A DNA stretch of 64,000 nucleotides from Papiliotrema nemorosa (taxonomy: Eukaryota > Basidiomycota > Tremellomycetes > Tremellales > Rhynchogastremaceae): assembly GCA_032158125.1 (NCBI GenBank), contig JASKOT010000016.1, positions 1-64,000 of the forward strand, given 5' to 3'. How positions within the stretch are numbered: position 1 is the stretch's first letter; every line of letters begins with the position of its first letter. The position numbers and the translations under genes were made by a program. The notes below the pieces were generated by a model, which had not been told where the DNA came from, made no database searches, and saw only the letters and a list, made by a program, of their open reading frames with translations. Positions 1 through 12,400 of this stretch are shown here, in pieces.

Positions 1-355
1 TTGTATACAAAGTTTCAAGTCTCTAGCTGTCAAATTGCATGAGTTATAGTTGCAAGAATATCGATACCCTCTGAGATGATAGTGGTGGCAATCGCCACCT
101 ACAACTTTTCTCGGAACCCTACTGTACGTCATCTTCTCTGCCACAGTTTTTTTGCCACCCCCTTCCCCTCCCTCCCCGGATCCGGAAACATGAGAGGTGT
201 AACCTGATCATCGCCTCCACCGACACCGCATTTTACACCCATTGTTGCTCAGTGATAGCAGATTACTTGGCACACGACACTGAACTAGGGGTATATAGGA
301 TCAACAACAATCAGCTCAGCTATACCGACTTCTCGACCGAGTAGGCTACCAACGC
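1..355. other. Upstream region of the eisosome gene
   Basis: No coding region is visible here. A pyrimidine-rich stretch lies near 145-180, and the coding start of the eisosome protein follows at 356. The region most likely holds the promoter and 5' leader of that gene; I see no unambiguous TATA box. Confidence 0.5.
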
Positions 356-2708
356 ATGACATTACGAAACTCGTCTGGGAAATTCTCCCTCCCGTCCTTT
401 GGACGCAAAGCATCTGGCGTACACGACGGTCCAGCCTCGCCTAGTCGTCCCAATGGAAATCCTTACGACGATCCCGCTTCCCCTGGTAGAGAGGGCAATG
501 GGTTCTCTCTCGGGAATGGAGGCGGAGAGGGTTTCGGAAGGAAGTTGGGAAAGAGTATAGCTCATCAGAGTATCTTGCCCAGCTTGGGGAATAAAGAGCA
601 GAGGGCATTACAAGAGTGAGGCTGCCGATGATTCATTTCATGGGATAGAAAGCTTACTCAACAGTGTCATCTCATCCGAGAAAGCAGTGTTGCAAGCCGC
701 CGAGAAGTTTGGCGCGGGTAAGCTCATTAGCCTTCGAGGTTTCTAGGTCCAGCTTACACCTCAGAAACGCAGAAAGCAGCAGCAGCCTTGACACCTTTTG
801 GCACGCAAGAAGGTCCAGATCTGCAAGATATCTTGACGCATTCCTCGACTCTCCTCAATCAACTCGGGACGGCTTTTGCGGTGTTTACGGATCACTCGGC
901 CAATCTGCGAACATGTTATAAGCGGATTAGAGAGAGGGAAGAGGCGCTGGATGAATTGAGAAGAAGGAGGAGAGCGACGGGGGCGAAAGCTGAATCGGCG
1001 GAGAAAAAGTTGGCAAAGATGGGTCCGGAGAACAAGCAGCTGCCAAGTCAGACAGAGCTCTTGGAGCGACTCCGGGGGGATATGAGGCAGGTAAGCTACA
1101 GTGATAGTTGTCTCTGGTTGTCAGCTGACAGGACAGATGGACACGGACATCGTAACAGAAGAGTCGAAGATTGGCGATTTCAAGCGACAGTAAGTCTCCG
1201 CCCAGACAGATTTGCTTGTCCTTTGAGACTGATATACTAGACAAGTGAAAGAGGCATTGTCATACAAGTTCGGCGGTCTGGAAGAGCTCGGAGAGAAGAT
1301 GTGCATCATCGGGGAGCTCGGCAAGCTGCTGCTTGAGGAGGTGCCCCTTGAAGTAACCCCTCCAGGTTATGGACGGGCACCTTACCTTGGATATGCAAAG
1401 ACGGAGAGTGCGGTCAACGAGGCGACCAAATGCGTTAGTCATCAATTTGTGTGAAACTCGAGAATAAATGTTGATCTCCAGCTCGCCACGGTGAAGTTCT
1501 CTGCTGGATCTGCCAATCCCAAACCACCTGGACTTCCACCACACAACCCCTCGGAGCGTTTACACACCCCTCAACTGCCTCACTCTCACGATATTGCCGC
1601 AGCGGAGGAATTTGCCCACTACCCCGGTGGGGCCGACGCTGCGTCTCCCCAGGCTGCGTTGAGGGGTCAGCGCCAAGACTACGGCTTGGATTCTTCCGAC
1701 CCATATGGTGGCTTGTCCAACCCATATGAGCAACGACAGGATCACGCGTACAGCGACTTTGGTGGGACGAGGGGTGGTAATGAGCCACACGTCATGTTCC
1801 AAGGTCCTTCAGATGAACACATTCAAAGTGATGGTGCTGGTCGACCTAGCGGGGGTCATGACTACGAATACGAGCAGCAAAAGCAGCTCGACGAGGAAGA
1901 ACGAGCTTGGCGAGAGACGCAGCCCAACTTGGCTACTCAACATGGAGCGCTCGCGCCTGCTATCACTACCGACCCAGCAACTGACGGTCCAACCCAAAAT
2001 CCGGAGCCTCATGCTGAGGGTAGTGGGCTGAATGTTCCGTGGGAGCCTCTTAAAGTCAACAAGGATAGAGCAGCTACCCCCACGTCGCTTCGTGATGCGG
2101 CACCTCGATTGGACGTACCCGATATGGGCGAAGATATCGCAGGTGGTTCGACCTCGCATTATGTGCATTCGCCAACTTCGATCGATCTCCCCCCGCCCCC
2201 TGCCATCGGCGCGCTTAGCGCTGCCGGTGGCCCACCTACACCTAGCGAACAAGGCGGGTTCTATACTCCTCCAGAGGGAACAACACCTGAACCGATCTAT
2301 CCCACTACCGTTCCAAGTCAACCAGCCCCGCCGGCACCTATACCCGTACCTCCACCTGTCGTGCGAGACTACACCTCTGCCCCTGGTTCAGGAAAGATCT
2401 CAGCGGCAGCTTTCCGAAGAGGCGCAAAACGATCTACAGACACGGAAGATATCGGCAGTCCTGTCAACCAAGAGTCCAGTCCGGAAGGAGTCGCAAGGGC
2501 TCCGAGGAGATTGCCACCGCCACCTACGGGTATCCCAGGTGGATTCGGTAGACCGCAGACGCCCATCGAGGCTGGTTTCGAGCTGCCTCATTCTCCGGTC
2601 GTAGGAGGTTCAAAGAGGACGAGCGAAGCGTATGAGGATGCCACAGCGGAAGAAATGCCGCCACCTCAGTATCATCCGAATGGGCAAAACAGCGAGAGTT
2701 TGAGATGA
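356..2708 (+). CDS. LSP1: Eisosome core component, Pil1/Lsp1 BAR-domain family
   Basis: Pil1/Lsp1 proteins polymerise under the plasma membrane into eisosomes, which organise furrow-like membrane domains and respond to sphingolipid status. Six exons fit splice signals and phase: 356-615, 665-717, 765-1090, 1137-1189, 1241-1433 and 1482-2708, giving about 703 residues. The N-terminus is basic with FGRK motifs, as in membrane-anchoring Pil1 tails. The BAR helices follow (LDELRRRRRATGAKAE, LLERLRGDM), and the block VKEALSYKFGGLEELGEKM with GKLLLE matches the conserved last BAR helices. Residues from about 295 onward form a tail of roughly 400 residues rich in Pro, Ser and Gly, without recognisable domains. 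Yeast Pil1 and Lsp1 are about 340 residues, so this protein is about twice the usual size. The family call is firm; whether it is the Pil1 or the Lsp1 counterpart cannot be decided by eye. Confidence 0.9.
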
Positions 2709-3035
2709 GGGGCGGGAAAGATGAAAAGAGGGTCGTCGATTGCGGAGCTCAATACACATTATACCCATGTTACGATATCACCGCGAGGATGATCCGTGGT
2801 CTCATCTTACTCTAGTGTGTTCAGATCTCTACCCTAGACTATATTATGCAGACTTTCTACATTGCATGTGCTAAGATACGAGACCTCTATTTCATGACCT
2901 GATGACTCTTTCAAGCATGTCGTTCCAACTTGAGCGCCTACTCCGCATGGCACTGCTCATCCTCCTTACATCCTAGCTTGATGTAACAAGACCGTCTTGA
3001 TTGAATTGCTCTTGAACTGGGCCGTGGCCTGATAA
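2709..3035. other. Convergent intergenic region
   Basis: Space between the 3' ends of the eisosome gene (+) and the SCAMP gene (-). It is AT-richer than its surroundings and presumably holds both 3' UTRs. No coding potential is seen. Confidence 0.5.
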
Positions 3036-4206
3036 TCAGCTCAAACCATCTCGAAACTTCGCTTCGACGGCACGACGCACCTCTGCGAAAGTGATATCCG
3101 CATTGTTATTCTTGAAATCCCACACTTTCTTGTACAGCAATCCCCCACCTCCAGCTTGCAAGATCCATCCGATTGAAGACAGGATTCCGAAAACGCCAGC
3201 TACAATGTGACCTTGGGTGAACATCGAGATGGTATTGATTAGTCCGGCTGATCCCGTTGCTACCTGTAAGCTGGGAGACATTCTGTCAAAACGCAACTTA
3301 CAAGGGATTCCGACGGCCATATAGGTGGAGAACGCAAGGTGGAATCCGGCAAAAATGAAGTACAAGTCTACCCGTGAGCTCTAACTAGAATTCTTGAATT
3401 CAGAGTGGACTCACAGAAGAAGAAAGCCATAGCTTTTCCCTCTGTACGGGAGAAACCGAGGTAGATGGGCCTGTACCATGTGATGAAGGATAAAACACCA
3501 ATGACAGGGACGTATCCACCCGCAGCTCCGGTATCGGCGCTGTTTGTCAGCTCATAGTATAGACCGCATCGTGCAGGTTGACTGACCCTCCCTCGGAAGC
3601 ACCAGCTATAAGGAGCAAGATGCACCCGACCAAGTTTAAGATGAGCGTAGCGACCAAGGCGAGCCATTGAGTGTAGAGGAATTTCATGACGGGTTGATGA
3701 TCCTGCGGTAGTGCGTCAATCTTGTGATGCAACACCGGGAAGACTGCACGTCAGGTGAGTGATGCGACCGGAGCAGCAGAGAGCGAACGTACAAGGCGGC
3801 CAATTGTTCTCTTTCATGCCTAATGCCTCTTCTCTCCTCCTGATATCCTCTTCCCTCGCTCTCAATGCAGCCTCCCTCGCGTCAATCCCCTGTTCAGCAA
3901 CATTGACAGTCCTCGCATTGCCGGAACTTGCACCTGCCCCTGCTCCACCCCAGCTTGGTAGACCCCACCCCGCGCCCGTTTGAGCGGGCTGGGTAGACGG
4001 AGCGGGTTTGGAAGAACCTAATCCTCGCGCGGTATCTTGCGAATCGAGCGAAAAGGCAGAATCGTTTGGATGTTCGAATGGATTTCGAGCAGTGTTGGAT
4101 TCGAAAGGGTTGGCGTTCAGATCATGTTGCGACCTGTCCGCGAAAGGGTTCTCAGCTGTGATGTTAGTGGTAGTAGATTGAATTGCGCAGGGGGCTCACA
4201 GGTCAT
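3036..4206 (-). CDS. Secretory carrier-associated membrane protein (SCAMP)
   Basis: SCAMPs are four-pass membrane proteins of recycling vesicles, the trans-Golgi and the plasma membrane, acting in post-Golgi and endocytic traffic. The start is the ATG at 4206: a 7-nt first coding exon (4206-4200), a 44-nt intron (4199-4156), then the main N-terminal exon. The N-terminus carries three NPF motifs (ENPFAD, ANPFES, RNPFEH), which bind EH-domain endocytic adaptors. A glycine-rich linker and a charged coiled segment (REAALRAREEDIRRREEAL) follow. The SCAMP core begins with NNWPPFFPVLHHKID and contains hydrophobic spans with the signatures YRPIYLGF and FAGFHLAFS. The C-terminal cytosolic tail ends in FRDGLS. 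Four to five introns are inferred from frame breaks. The family assignment is secure; substrate cargo is unknown. Confidence 0.9.
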
Positions 4207-4590
4207 GTTGGAAGCTGTGCAGTGGGCACTTCAGCTCGAGCAAGGGAGCTGTCGAGGTCAAGTATTTGTCTGTGCTTCCCTGATCCTTTGACAGTGTCTG
4301 TGGCCGTTTATTACCCTCTGCCAATGCTCGTAGGCGATATCGGGATCGTCGAGATTAGGTGGAAATATACCTCAGAAGCGTGAGATCAATGGAGCCAGCC
4401 TCGACCGGGTGGGGCAATCGTTATCAATCCATTGGGGGTTCACCATGACGTGGCGTCACCGCCACTCCTCTAAACGCTGGGCGCTTGTGGCGCGTGGGCG
4501 GTTATCGACACCTGATAATAATCATCACTCCGTTGTTCAGACTACAAGACACATCTCGTTAATCCGTCTCTGTTCACTCATCTGCACACC
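4207..4590. other. Divergent promoter region, SCAMP / arginase
   Basis: Intergenic space between two genes that start on opposite strands. It should hold both promoters. No coding potential or clear core-promoter motif is seen. Confidence 0.45.
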
Positions 4591-6149
4591 ATGATCAGGC
4601 AATCTCTCACTCCTCTCAGGTCTACCTTGGCCCCGTCAACTGGTGTGCTGTCGCGTCGGACGGTATGGACGAAAGCGCATCAAGATTGGAAAGCGAGCAG
4701 CAGTTCAACGTCGAGTATCACTTCGACACCTACCAACGGGACTCTGAAACCGACTTACAAATACAAATTCCTATCTGAACCAGCTACGACGGAAATCATA
4801 GGTATCCCATTTAGGTGAGTACAGACTTCATCCATAGAGCTATAATTGCTGTACTCCACGCTATTAGCCGAGACACCCACTGACGCTAAGCGGAGGTCAA
4901 CCTCGAGCGGGGGTAGATTTAGGTCCAAACCGACTAATCTCTGCAGGACTGATAAACCAACTCTCAAACCTCGGATGGACGGTAACTTACAATACCCAAC
5001 AATCTTTCCTCGATGTGCCCTACAACCCTCTATATGCCAATGGCTCAGATACCCACGGAGAACCGAGGACGTTGTTGCCGGATCCTGATATTGGTAAAAT
5101 GAAGAAACCGAGGTTAGTCTCTGGAGTATGTGAGAGGGTAGCAGGGAAAGTTGGAGAGATTGTAGGAAAGGGATGGTTACCTCTGACGTTGGGTGGAGAT
5201 CATTCACTGGTGAGTCCAGATTTGATCCTGGCCTCGCCATGCCTTCGATGCGAAATGGCGCTGACATGTTAGGGACTGGGCACAGTAGCCGGGACCAAGT
5301 CGAAGTTTCCCAACGCGACGGTAGTCTGGGTACGCTTTCCCATGCTTCGACGTGTTCTCCAGCTCATGTCCAGGTCGATGCACACGCAGACATCAACACC
5401 CCTCTGACCACCGACACGGGCAACTTGCACGGTTGTCCCGTTTCTTTTCTCCTAGGTCTGACAGGTTGCGACGTCGAGCCTTTCAACAAATGGGTCAAAC
5501 CGTGTCTTAAGCCTGAAGAGCTGTACGTACTCTCCCCATCCACCATTTCCATCCCCCATCTTATCCTTCATACTTTTGCCGGATGAGGGGCTAACTCTCA
5601 GGGTGTACATCGGCTTGAGAGATGTCGACGCTGCCGAGAAGAAGATCCTGAAAGAACACGGGATCAAAGCATTCACAATGCACGAAGTGGACAAGTACGG
5701 GATTGGAAAGGTCGTCCAAATGGCATTGGACCACGTCAACCCGAACGTAGATAAACCCATACATTTGAGTTTCGATGTGGACGCCATGGACCCCACCGTC
5801 ACGCCGAGTGCGTAGTCAAGTCCCCCGTCAAGTTCAAAAAGCTGATGGCAGGTACGGGCACTCCAGTTCGGGGAGGACTGACTTTCCGTGAAGGTGAGCT
5901 ATTCAGGAAGAACAAGGTCAAGATGCTAAGGCATAGGTCACTACATCACCGAGGCACTCGCCGAGACTGGATGTTTAGTAGCTGTAGATATCATGGTGAG
6001 TCTTGATCCTCTCCTTCTGCACTCACAGAGAACACCGCTGACGCACGCAGGAGGTCAACCCGGCATTGTTAGATCCCGTCTCTATAGATCAGACAGTCTC
6101 CGCTGGATGTTCTTTGGCAAGAGCAGCCATGGGTGAGACCCTGCTATGA
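4591..6149 (+). CDS. CAR1: Arginase with a mitochondrial-type leader
   Basis: Arginase hydrolyses L-arginine to ornithine and urea using a binuclear manganese centre. The metal-binding signatures are all visible: GGDHS (about 5190), [10 protein letters not shown] (about 5375), HGCPVSF (about 5430) and SFDVDAMDP (about 5770-5795), plus [14 protein letters not shown] at the start of the fold, split by the first intron (4815-4890). At least seven short introns are needed. The protein ends with AMGETLL, which resembles the end I recall for yeast arginase, so I read through to the TGA at 6147-6149 rather than splice at 6131. The first 30 residues lack acidic residues, are rich in Arg, Ser and Thr, and precede the conserved fold by about 70 residues, as expected for a mitochondrial presequence. 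Well-studied yeast arginase is cytosolic, so this location needs testing. The enzymatic call is very secure. Confidence 0.93.
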
Positions 6150-6447
6150 CCCATGGGGACTCAAGGGGCACGTTGCACGCAGAGAAGTGTAGTTTCAGTC
6201 ACATTAGACATTTGTTCATCATCCGATCACATTGCATGTAGCCCCCTATAGACTTGCAAGTCTAATTCTCCACGATCTGTTTCCGACACAGCGACTCGGT
6301 CAAACACATGCAAGTCACGATAGAGATCATTGCGGAACAAGAAGTCACGCAGATGAAGTGCTTTCAGATTCTCCTATCTATATTAACCCAAGAATACTAT
6401 ACAACACATACACCATCCGATATCACTCATCCCACCGGACCGGCACC
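6150..6447. other. Convergent intergenic region
   Basis: Space between the stop codons of arginase (+) and the TOG-domain gene (-), presumably two 3' UTRs. Nothing else is seen. Confidence 0.45.
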
Positions 6448-9400
6448 TCAATCCACATCGCTAATCCTTGCCCCGGTCGTTCGAGCTTGCACTGAGATCT
6501 CACTCAGAGGCTCCCCTCCACCCACTTTAGCCTGTCGTGCTCCACCTAAGCCCTGGAATGCCCCTGATCCATGCCCACTACCATTCGCCGAAACAATGTC
6601 AGGACTCTGTGATCCCGGTCGAAGTGCCGATGAAACCCCAAAGACATTCTTCAGTCTAGCCAAACGATCATCGACAGTCGCAGTCTCGTCGTCGAATGCC
6701 AATGAGCTAGGTCTAGGTCCAAGCGATTTCCTGGCGGCAGCTCGAGCAGGCATAGACTCGGGTCTAGCCGGAGAGCGGAGGGGAGAAGTAGGCAACTCTC
6801 GCTTTGACGGTGCTATGATGAGCTCCGGTCACGGACTCAGACCGAGGGCCCAACTCACAAGGCAGGTCGGCATCCTTACGCGAGTCTAAGGCTCTCCTGA
6901 TGAAAGTCCCGACCGTCGGACCGAGAATCGTCAAGATTGACTTTTTCGCCTCGTCTTCTTGTTCAGGATGAGCTTTGATGTACTGATACAGCGTATCTAT
7001 CGCCTGATTCTGTCAGCTAGCTTATCCGTGGACAGCCAATCGGCACGCACAGCTTGTTGGTTGCTCGAAGTGACCTTCTTGATGAGTGCCTCCATCTCCG
7101 TTTCTTGCTTGACAGGCACATCGTTTATCGCCTCGTCCCGTAGCTGGACCGATCGTGGTCGTTCCCTTTCATTCGCCAATTGGGTGTCTTCGTGGTCCAT
7201 CTTGTCCCTGGCTGATTGTCCGCTCGCAGGTCGCGACGAAGGCAACAGCGGACTCAATGGTCGAGATGATGACGCAGTGGCTGTCCTTTTCCGCGGTTGA
7301 TCGGCCTCTGGTCCAGCTGCGAATCAGGTCATGTTTCGATCAGGGGTGAACACACTCACCTAGACGGAAGATATAGCTATACACGATAGTATCGGAAGCG
7401 GATTCGCCGAATTCGCCAAGCAGGATGTCGTAAATCTCGATCCCGTGATTTTTGGCGTACACTGCAAGTCAGCCTTGATCACTTTGAGCGACGAAGCTGT
7501 CCTGGAGTACAGCAGAGTGACACTCACAGACAATTCTCTGCGTCATCGTCTTGACGGTTCTGAGGGGCAGATCACCCAGTGCAATGCCCATCTTCTCCCT
7601 CCGCCTATATTCGGCCGGCTCGACTTCCCTCAAAAAGTCCTCCAAGATACCTAAGAGGGAGCCGACCTGCAATCTGCCCGAAGCAAAGTCATCATCCAAG
7701 ATCTTACACCTCTTCCAAAGACACTTGATTACCAAATCTGCATGACATGCCACTTCGTCCTCGGCTCGGACCTGTTTCTGACTGAAATCTTTGGTAAGAT
7801 TGAGCAGGAGTTCAAACATCGCTTTGAAGACGTCGTATCGGTCTGGCGTAGCGAGAGCTTGAATGAGGATCATGTTGATGAATTGAACCAATTCCTGAGA
7901 AAGCCCGCCAAGCCTATCCGCCTGGACCAGGCGTAACGATAGAGCCGAAATGAGGCTGTATACCTGCTCGTATGACAGTCGTCGCATGAGTTCCTGGTTG
8001 GAGCAGAACCCATTAAAAGTATTGATGATATGCTTGACTAGTCGGAAAACGGCAGACTCATCGCGCAGCTTCTCGGGAGGGTCGAAAGCCTGATCAAGGG
8101 TATCGAGGAGAGCTTCGCAGAGTGTCTGAGCATTGTCGCGATATCGATCAGGCGATTCCATCAGGTCTTCCTGTACTTGCTTCATTGCATTGACTGCCCG
8201 ATCCTTGTCATCGTATCGAATCGCGTTGATCAAAGTAAGGATTCTGTCGTGACCGTTGGATCTAGGCGGGGATGTGGTAGCAGACGAAGCTGGGCGACGC
8301 AGTGGCTGCATCGACCGACCATTGGTTGTTGCGCTGAACATATCATTGGGTCTTTGCAGCCGGCTAGAGGAGGCTGTGGGTGCAGGAATGGCTCGAGTCG
8401 CAGCCGATGGGGGAGCCATTCGACTTGTGGTAGGAGAAGCGGGAGTAGGTGCTGTCAGCTTGGCAGTGGGAGACGCCACTGTTCGGGGTATCCCTCGCAG
8501 TGCCGGAGCAGGCGAGCCCTCGACGGATTCCTCATCTCTAGATGCCTTGGAGATGGGACTTGCGATACCTGACCGCTTGAGACGGCCTGGTGTGCCATCG
8601 ACAGTCTCTGCGACCCGTGAGATGGCCGGAGCTGGAGCTGAAGGCAAGCCTTTCGCGACTGACATGGTCGCTCTTCGATTGGCCAGCATATCCTTTGAAG
8701 AGTTCTGCATGGCATCGACAACCGCTTGCAAGCTTGACGATCCTCCTTGGAGCTGCAACAATCTTATAATAAGCTGACGGTCCAAGTCTTGTTGAGAACA
8801 ACTCACGCCATGACACTAAGAGCCGCATTGCGCGTGCCGGAATCTGAGATACACTTTGCCAGGATTTCAAAGAACCCTCGATCATCTTTCGTCCGCAGGA
8901 TGGACCCTCGTTTTCGGTAGGCCTTTTCGATCAGAGCCAACGATTCGTTTTTACAAGTCTTCCCGGCTGACTTGTCTTCCAGACCGTAGGTAATCAAAAG
9001 CTGAACAACCTGGGACGCAGCGATGACCTTGTCCAGGCCGTCGAATATTGGCGACAATTTCGGACCAAACTTGGCGTCACCGAGCTTTGAATCAGTATCA
9101 GATCAGATCTTGACCGAACGTGAATGATCTTACCTTCATGACCAGAGCCGGGACGAACAGCCTAGCTTCGGTGTCGGAAAATCGCTCGTTGGCCATCTGC
9201 ATGGTCTCGACAATCTTGCCCACCAGCTCCAAGCATCGATTAGCCAATTGCGTATTATTCGACAGGAGCCGCAATGCAGCATACTTCAAGGCGAGATCAA
9301 CATTGGCCAGCTGGATACCTGTAATCTCGTCTTCTCCCATACTAAAGGTCGTCGGGGCTGTTCGATCGTAGAACTCTGCGAGCTGGCTCAATCCCGTGAT

Positions 9401-12400
9401 GAAGTCTTCTTCGGCTCGGTGATCCTTGCTGAACAGCTGAGCAAAGATCTCAGGCGCAGTGTTTGGCTCCATTTGGTTCATAAGGTATTCTGGCAGCTCC
9501 TTGTTCTGAGGGTCGAGGATCCACCTCGTCGCGTCTCTTCGTAATCGAGCGGGTCGAGCTTCGGTTGCGGACGTTGTAAAAGGTATCGTTTTCCCTGAGG
9601 TACTCGAGGCAGTGGTGTGCTGAGATGCAACGGACGCTGGTCGGGCAAGAGTACGGGGTTTGGGTAAAGCCGAAACACGTTCTTCTCCCCCAGTAACGGG
9701 TCGAGCTGATGAAGCAAGCGCCTTCATTGCGAGAGATCGACCTGGAGGAGCAATTCCACGAGCAGGAGCAGGCACTGGTTTAGGGCTGTCCGGGGCGCGC
9801 GAAGATGGAGCAACAACTTTTGGCCGATTCATAGTGCCGGATGTCGAAGGCGCCGCAGCTTTCGGTGGAGCGGAAGTCGAAGCAGTAGGCGCAGCGCCGC
9901 TGGATGGAGCGGCACCACGAGCAGCTGTTATCAGTGGCACGATTGTCGCCTTTGACGCAGGTTTCAGACTCGAAGTCTGGTCCATGACGTATTCGTAGCC
10001 AGCATGTTGCACCACAAACGGCAGAATCGCCCCGGCACCTTTCCTTACGTCTCCGTTCCGATCCTCCAAGCAATGTATGACCGGGGCGGCCAAACTGGTC
10101 AGGTCTGATCCTTTTGCTGGCGGTTCCGCCTGTAGACGCTCTGCCAGCCAAGACAAGACCGAAGCTCGGAGTGCTGGGTTAGGCGATTCCAGGCTCGAGC
10201 CAAGTCCGGGATACAGGCTGTCCAGGGAACCACAGGCATCGGCCATGGCTGAGAGGGTCGCGATTGCCGCTGATCTTGTCGTCGCTTTCTGATCGGCACA
10301 CACGCCAGCAACGGCACCAACTAGGATCCTGCTATGTTTATCGAAGGCTGCTCCCATGCCGGTCGCGACTTTGCTGACAATGCCAAGCGCAAGCATCTTG
10401 ACGGACAGGTTGGTGTCTGCCATGGCCTTCTTGAGAACTGTTCCAATTTCCCCTGACGGGTCAGCACAATTACGTAGCACGTCAACTCACCCATATTTGG
10501 CTTCAGCCTAGAATTTGTCTTTACCTCTAACAACGCGTTGAGCGCCTCGAAGGCCTCTTTGCGCGTCTTCCAAGCATCGCTCCTTGCATCTGTCAATACA
10601 CTGGTTTGATTGACCAATTTGTCAAGATCGACTCTCGGTATCAGGTCGTCTAGTGGATCTCCACCCGCTACGCCGCCTTTGCCCTTACCTCCAGCGGCAG
10701 GCGCGGCATCTTGCAGATCCACACTGGTTTTTGTGGGTTCTGGCGGTGTCTGACCGGAAACCTTGTCGAACTCGGAATTGATTGTGGTCAAAAGCTGAGG
10801 ATTGAGATCCTCCAGGAAACCACTGATATCTGCTCCGACAAAAATTCGAATGGTCACCAAAACTTGGGTGGCACTAGCCCGTACAAGCGCATTGAGAGAC
10901 TGCAGACCAGTCTTGACAAATGCAATGAGGTCTCTTAGAGGTATACCGGCAATTCCGAAGTCGATCAATTGCTGTTTGACCCACGTGTAGGCATCGGCTT
11001 GCGCTTTTGGGGCCTTCTGCTTCTGCATCGGCTCGTATGCTGTCAGAGTCAGCTCCAAGCAAGCAAACAATCTTACATTGTGCCAGGACAAAAGCGAGGG
11101 ATGTCTTTTCTGCAAACATCGAGAGCGCGTCGCCAGCCGGTTTCTTCAGTTTCATATCGCCCAGCTTCTCGCATAGATGTCCGATGGCTATCGCAGCCGA
11201 GGGTTTGCCAAAAGTAGGTGAACGTTCCGCCATGATGGTCATGACCTGGTACAGTTTTCCGGAGACCTGCGCGATTAGATTGAACGTTCTTTCACGCCTC
11301 ATTGGAAACGCACCTGGAAGTTTTTCTCGCCCCAGCCTGGAGTCTTGCTCAAGAAGCGGAACAATATCTCACTGTCTGTCGTCTCTGCTGCACCCTCCTC
11401 GGTCCATTTGACCATCTCCTCTGCAGCCTCCAGACGCACTTTCCAGGCACCATCTGCCAGCTTTGTATGATACTCCTGCGGTATGGCATCCGCAGCTTGA
11501 GCCGCTGCGTCCTCCGGCGTGTACTTGTATTTGACAGGCTCGGTTGGTGAAACGGCAAGAGACTTGGAAGGTCCAGCTTTCGCAGACACAGGGGGTTTTG
11601 AAGACCCGGCAGAGGCTGTCGGTGCAGGCTTTCTAGCTGCAGGCGCTGCGGGTTTAGGAGCAGGAGCAGGGGTGACAGCAGCAGCGGCGGCGGCGGCAGA
11701 TGCAACCGGCTTGGGTGCCTGCGGTTAGCATAATCGATGAGTTGAGACTTACCCCTGGTCTAGCGAATCGCGCCGGAGGAGCTCGAGCGGGTGGAGCTGA
11801 AAAATCATCGAGCAGCTCGTCTGCGTCAAATTTGCCGGAAGCTTTGATAGGCGGAGACGGGGGCGCAGACGTGACAGCTGAGGATCTGATCGGCGGGGAA
11901 TTTGGAACCGGTTTGATGACGGGCTGAGACGTGAGCTCGTCATCTCAGCTGGGAAGGGATGACCGACCTTCTTGACAACGGGCGCTGTGGCCTTCAGCGA
12001 AGCAGCTTTTACAGCAGGTTTTACAGGTCCTTTGGCACCACCCGCTTTATACCTGATTTCTGCCTTTTCGAACGCATCCTTGACCTTGCCCATCTGTATC
12101 TCTCCCACTCTCTCAATGTACGGGTTGAATGCTCGTTCTCCTAAGATCTTCATCATCGTCCCGAGGCATTCAGCAGCTGACGACCGGACGGGCTCCACGC
12201 TATCTCCCAGCAAGGCGACAAGCGCTTCCGCCATCGGTTTCACTTGGTCTTTCCCTGGCGCATCTGGCGTTGTCTGCAATGATCGGTGAAGGAATTTTAG
12301 AGTACCTTCCCGGACCTGCGGATTTTTCGATTTGAGCGAAACAAGCACATCGTCGACCATGTCGCTCAAGGGCACCTATTGTCAGCCGTGATCACGCGCA

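Noticed and set aside
6131..6192. A last intron in arginase giving the end AMGEV
   Set aside because: Reading through gives AMGETLL, which fits the end of known arginases better.
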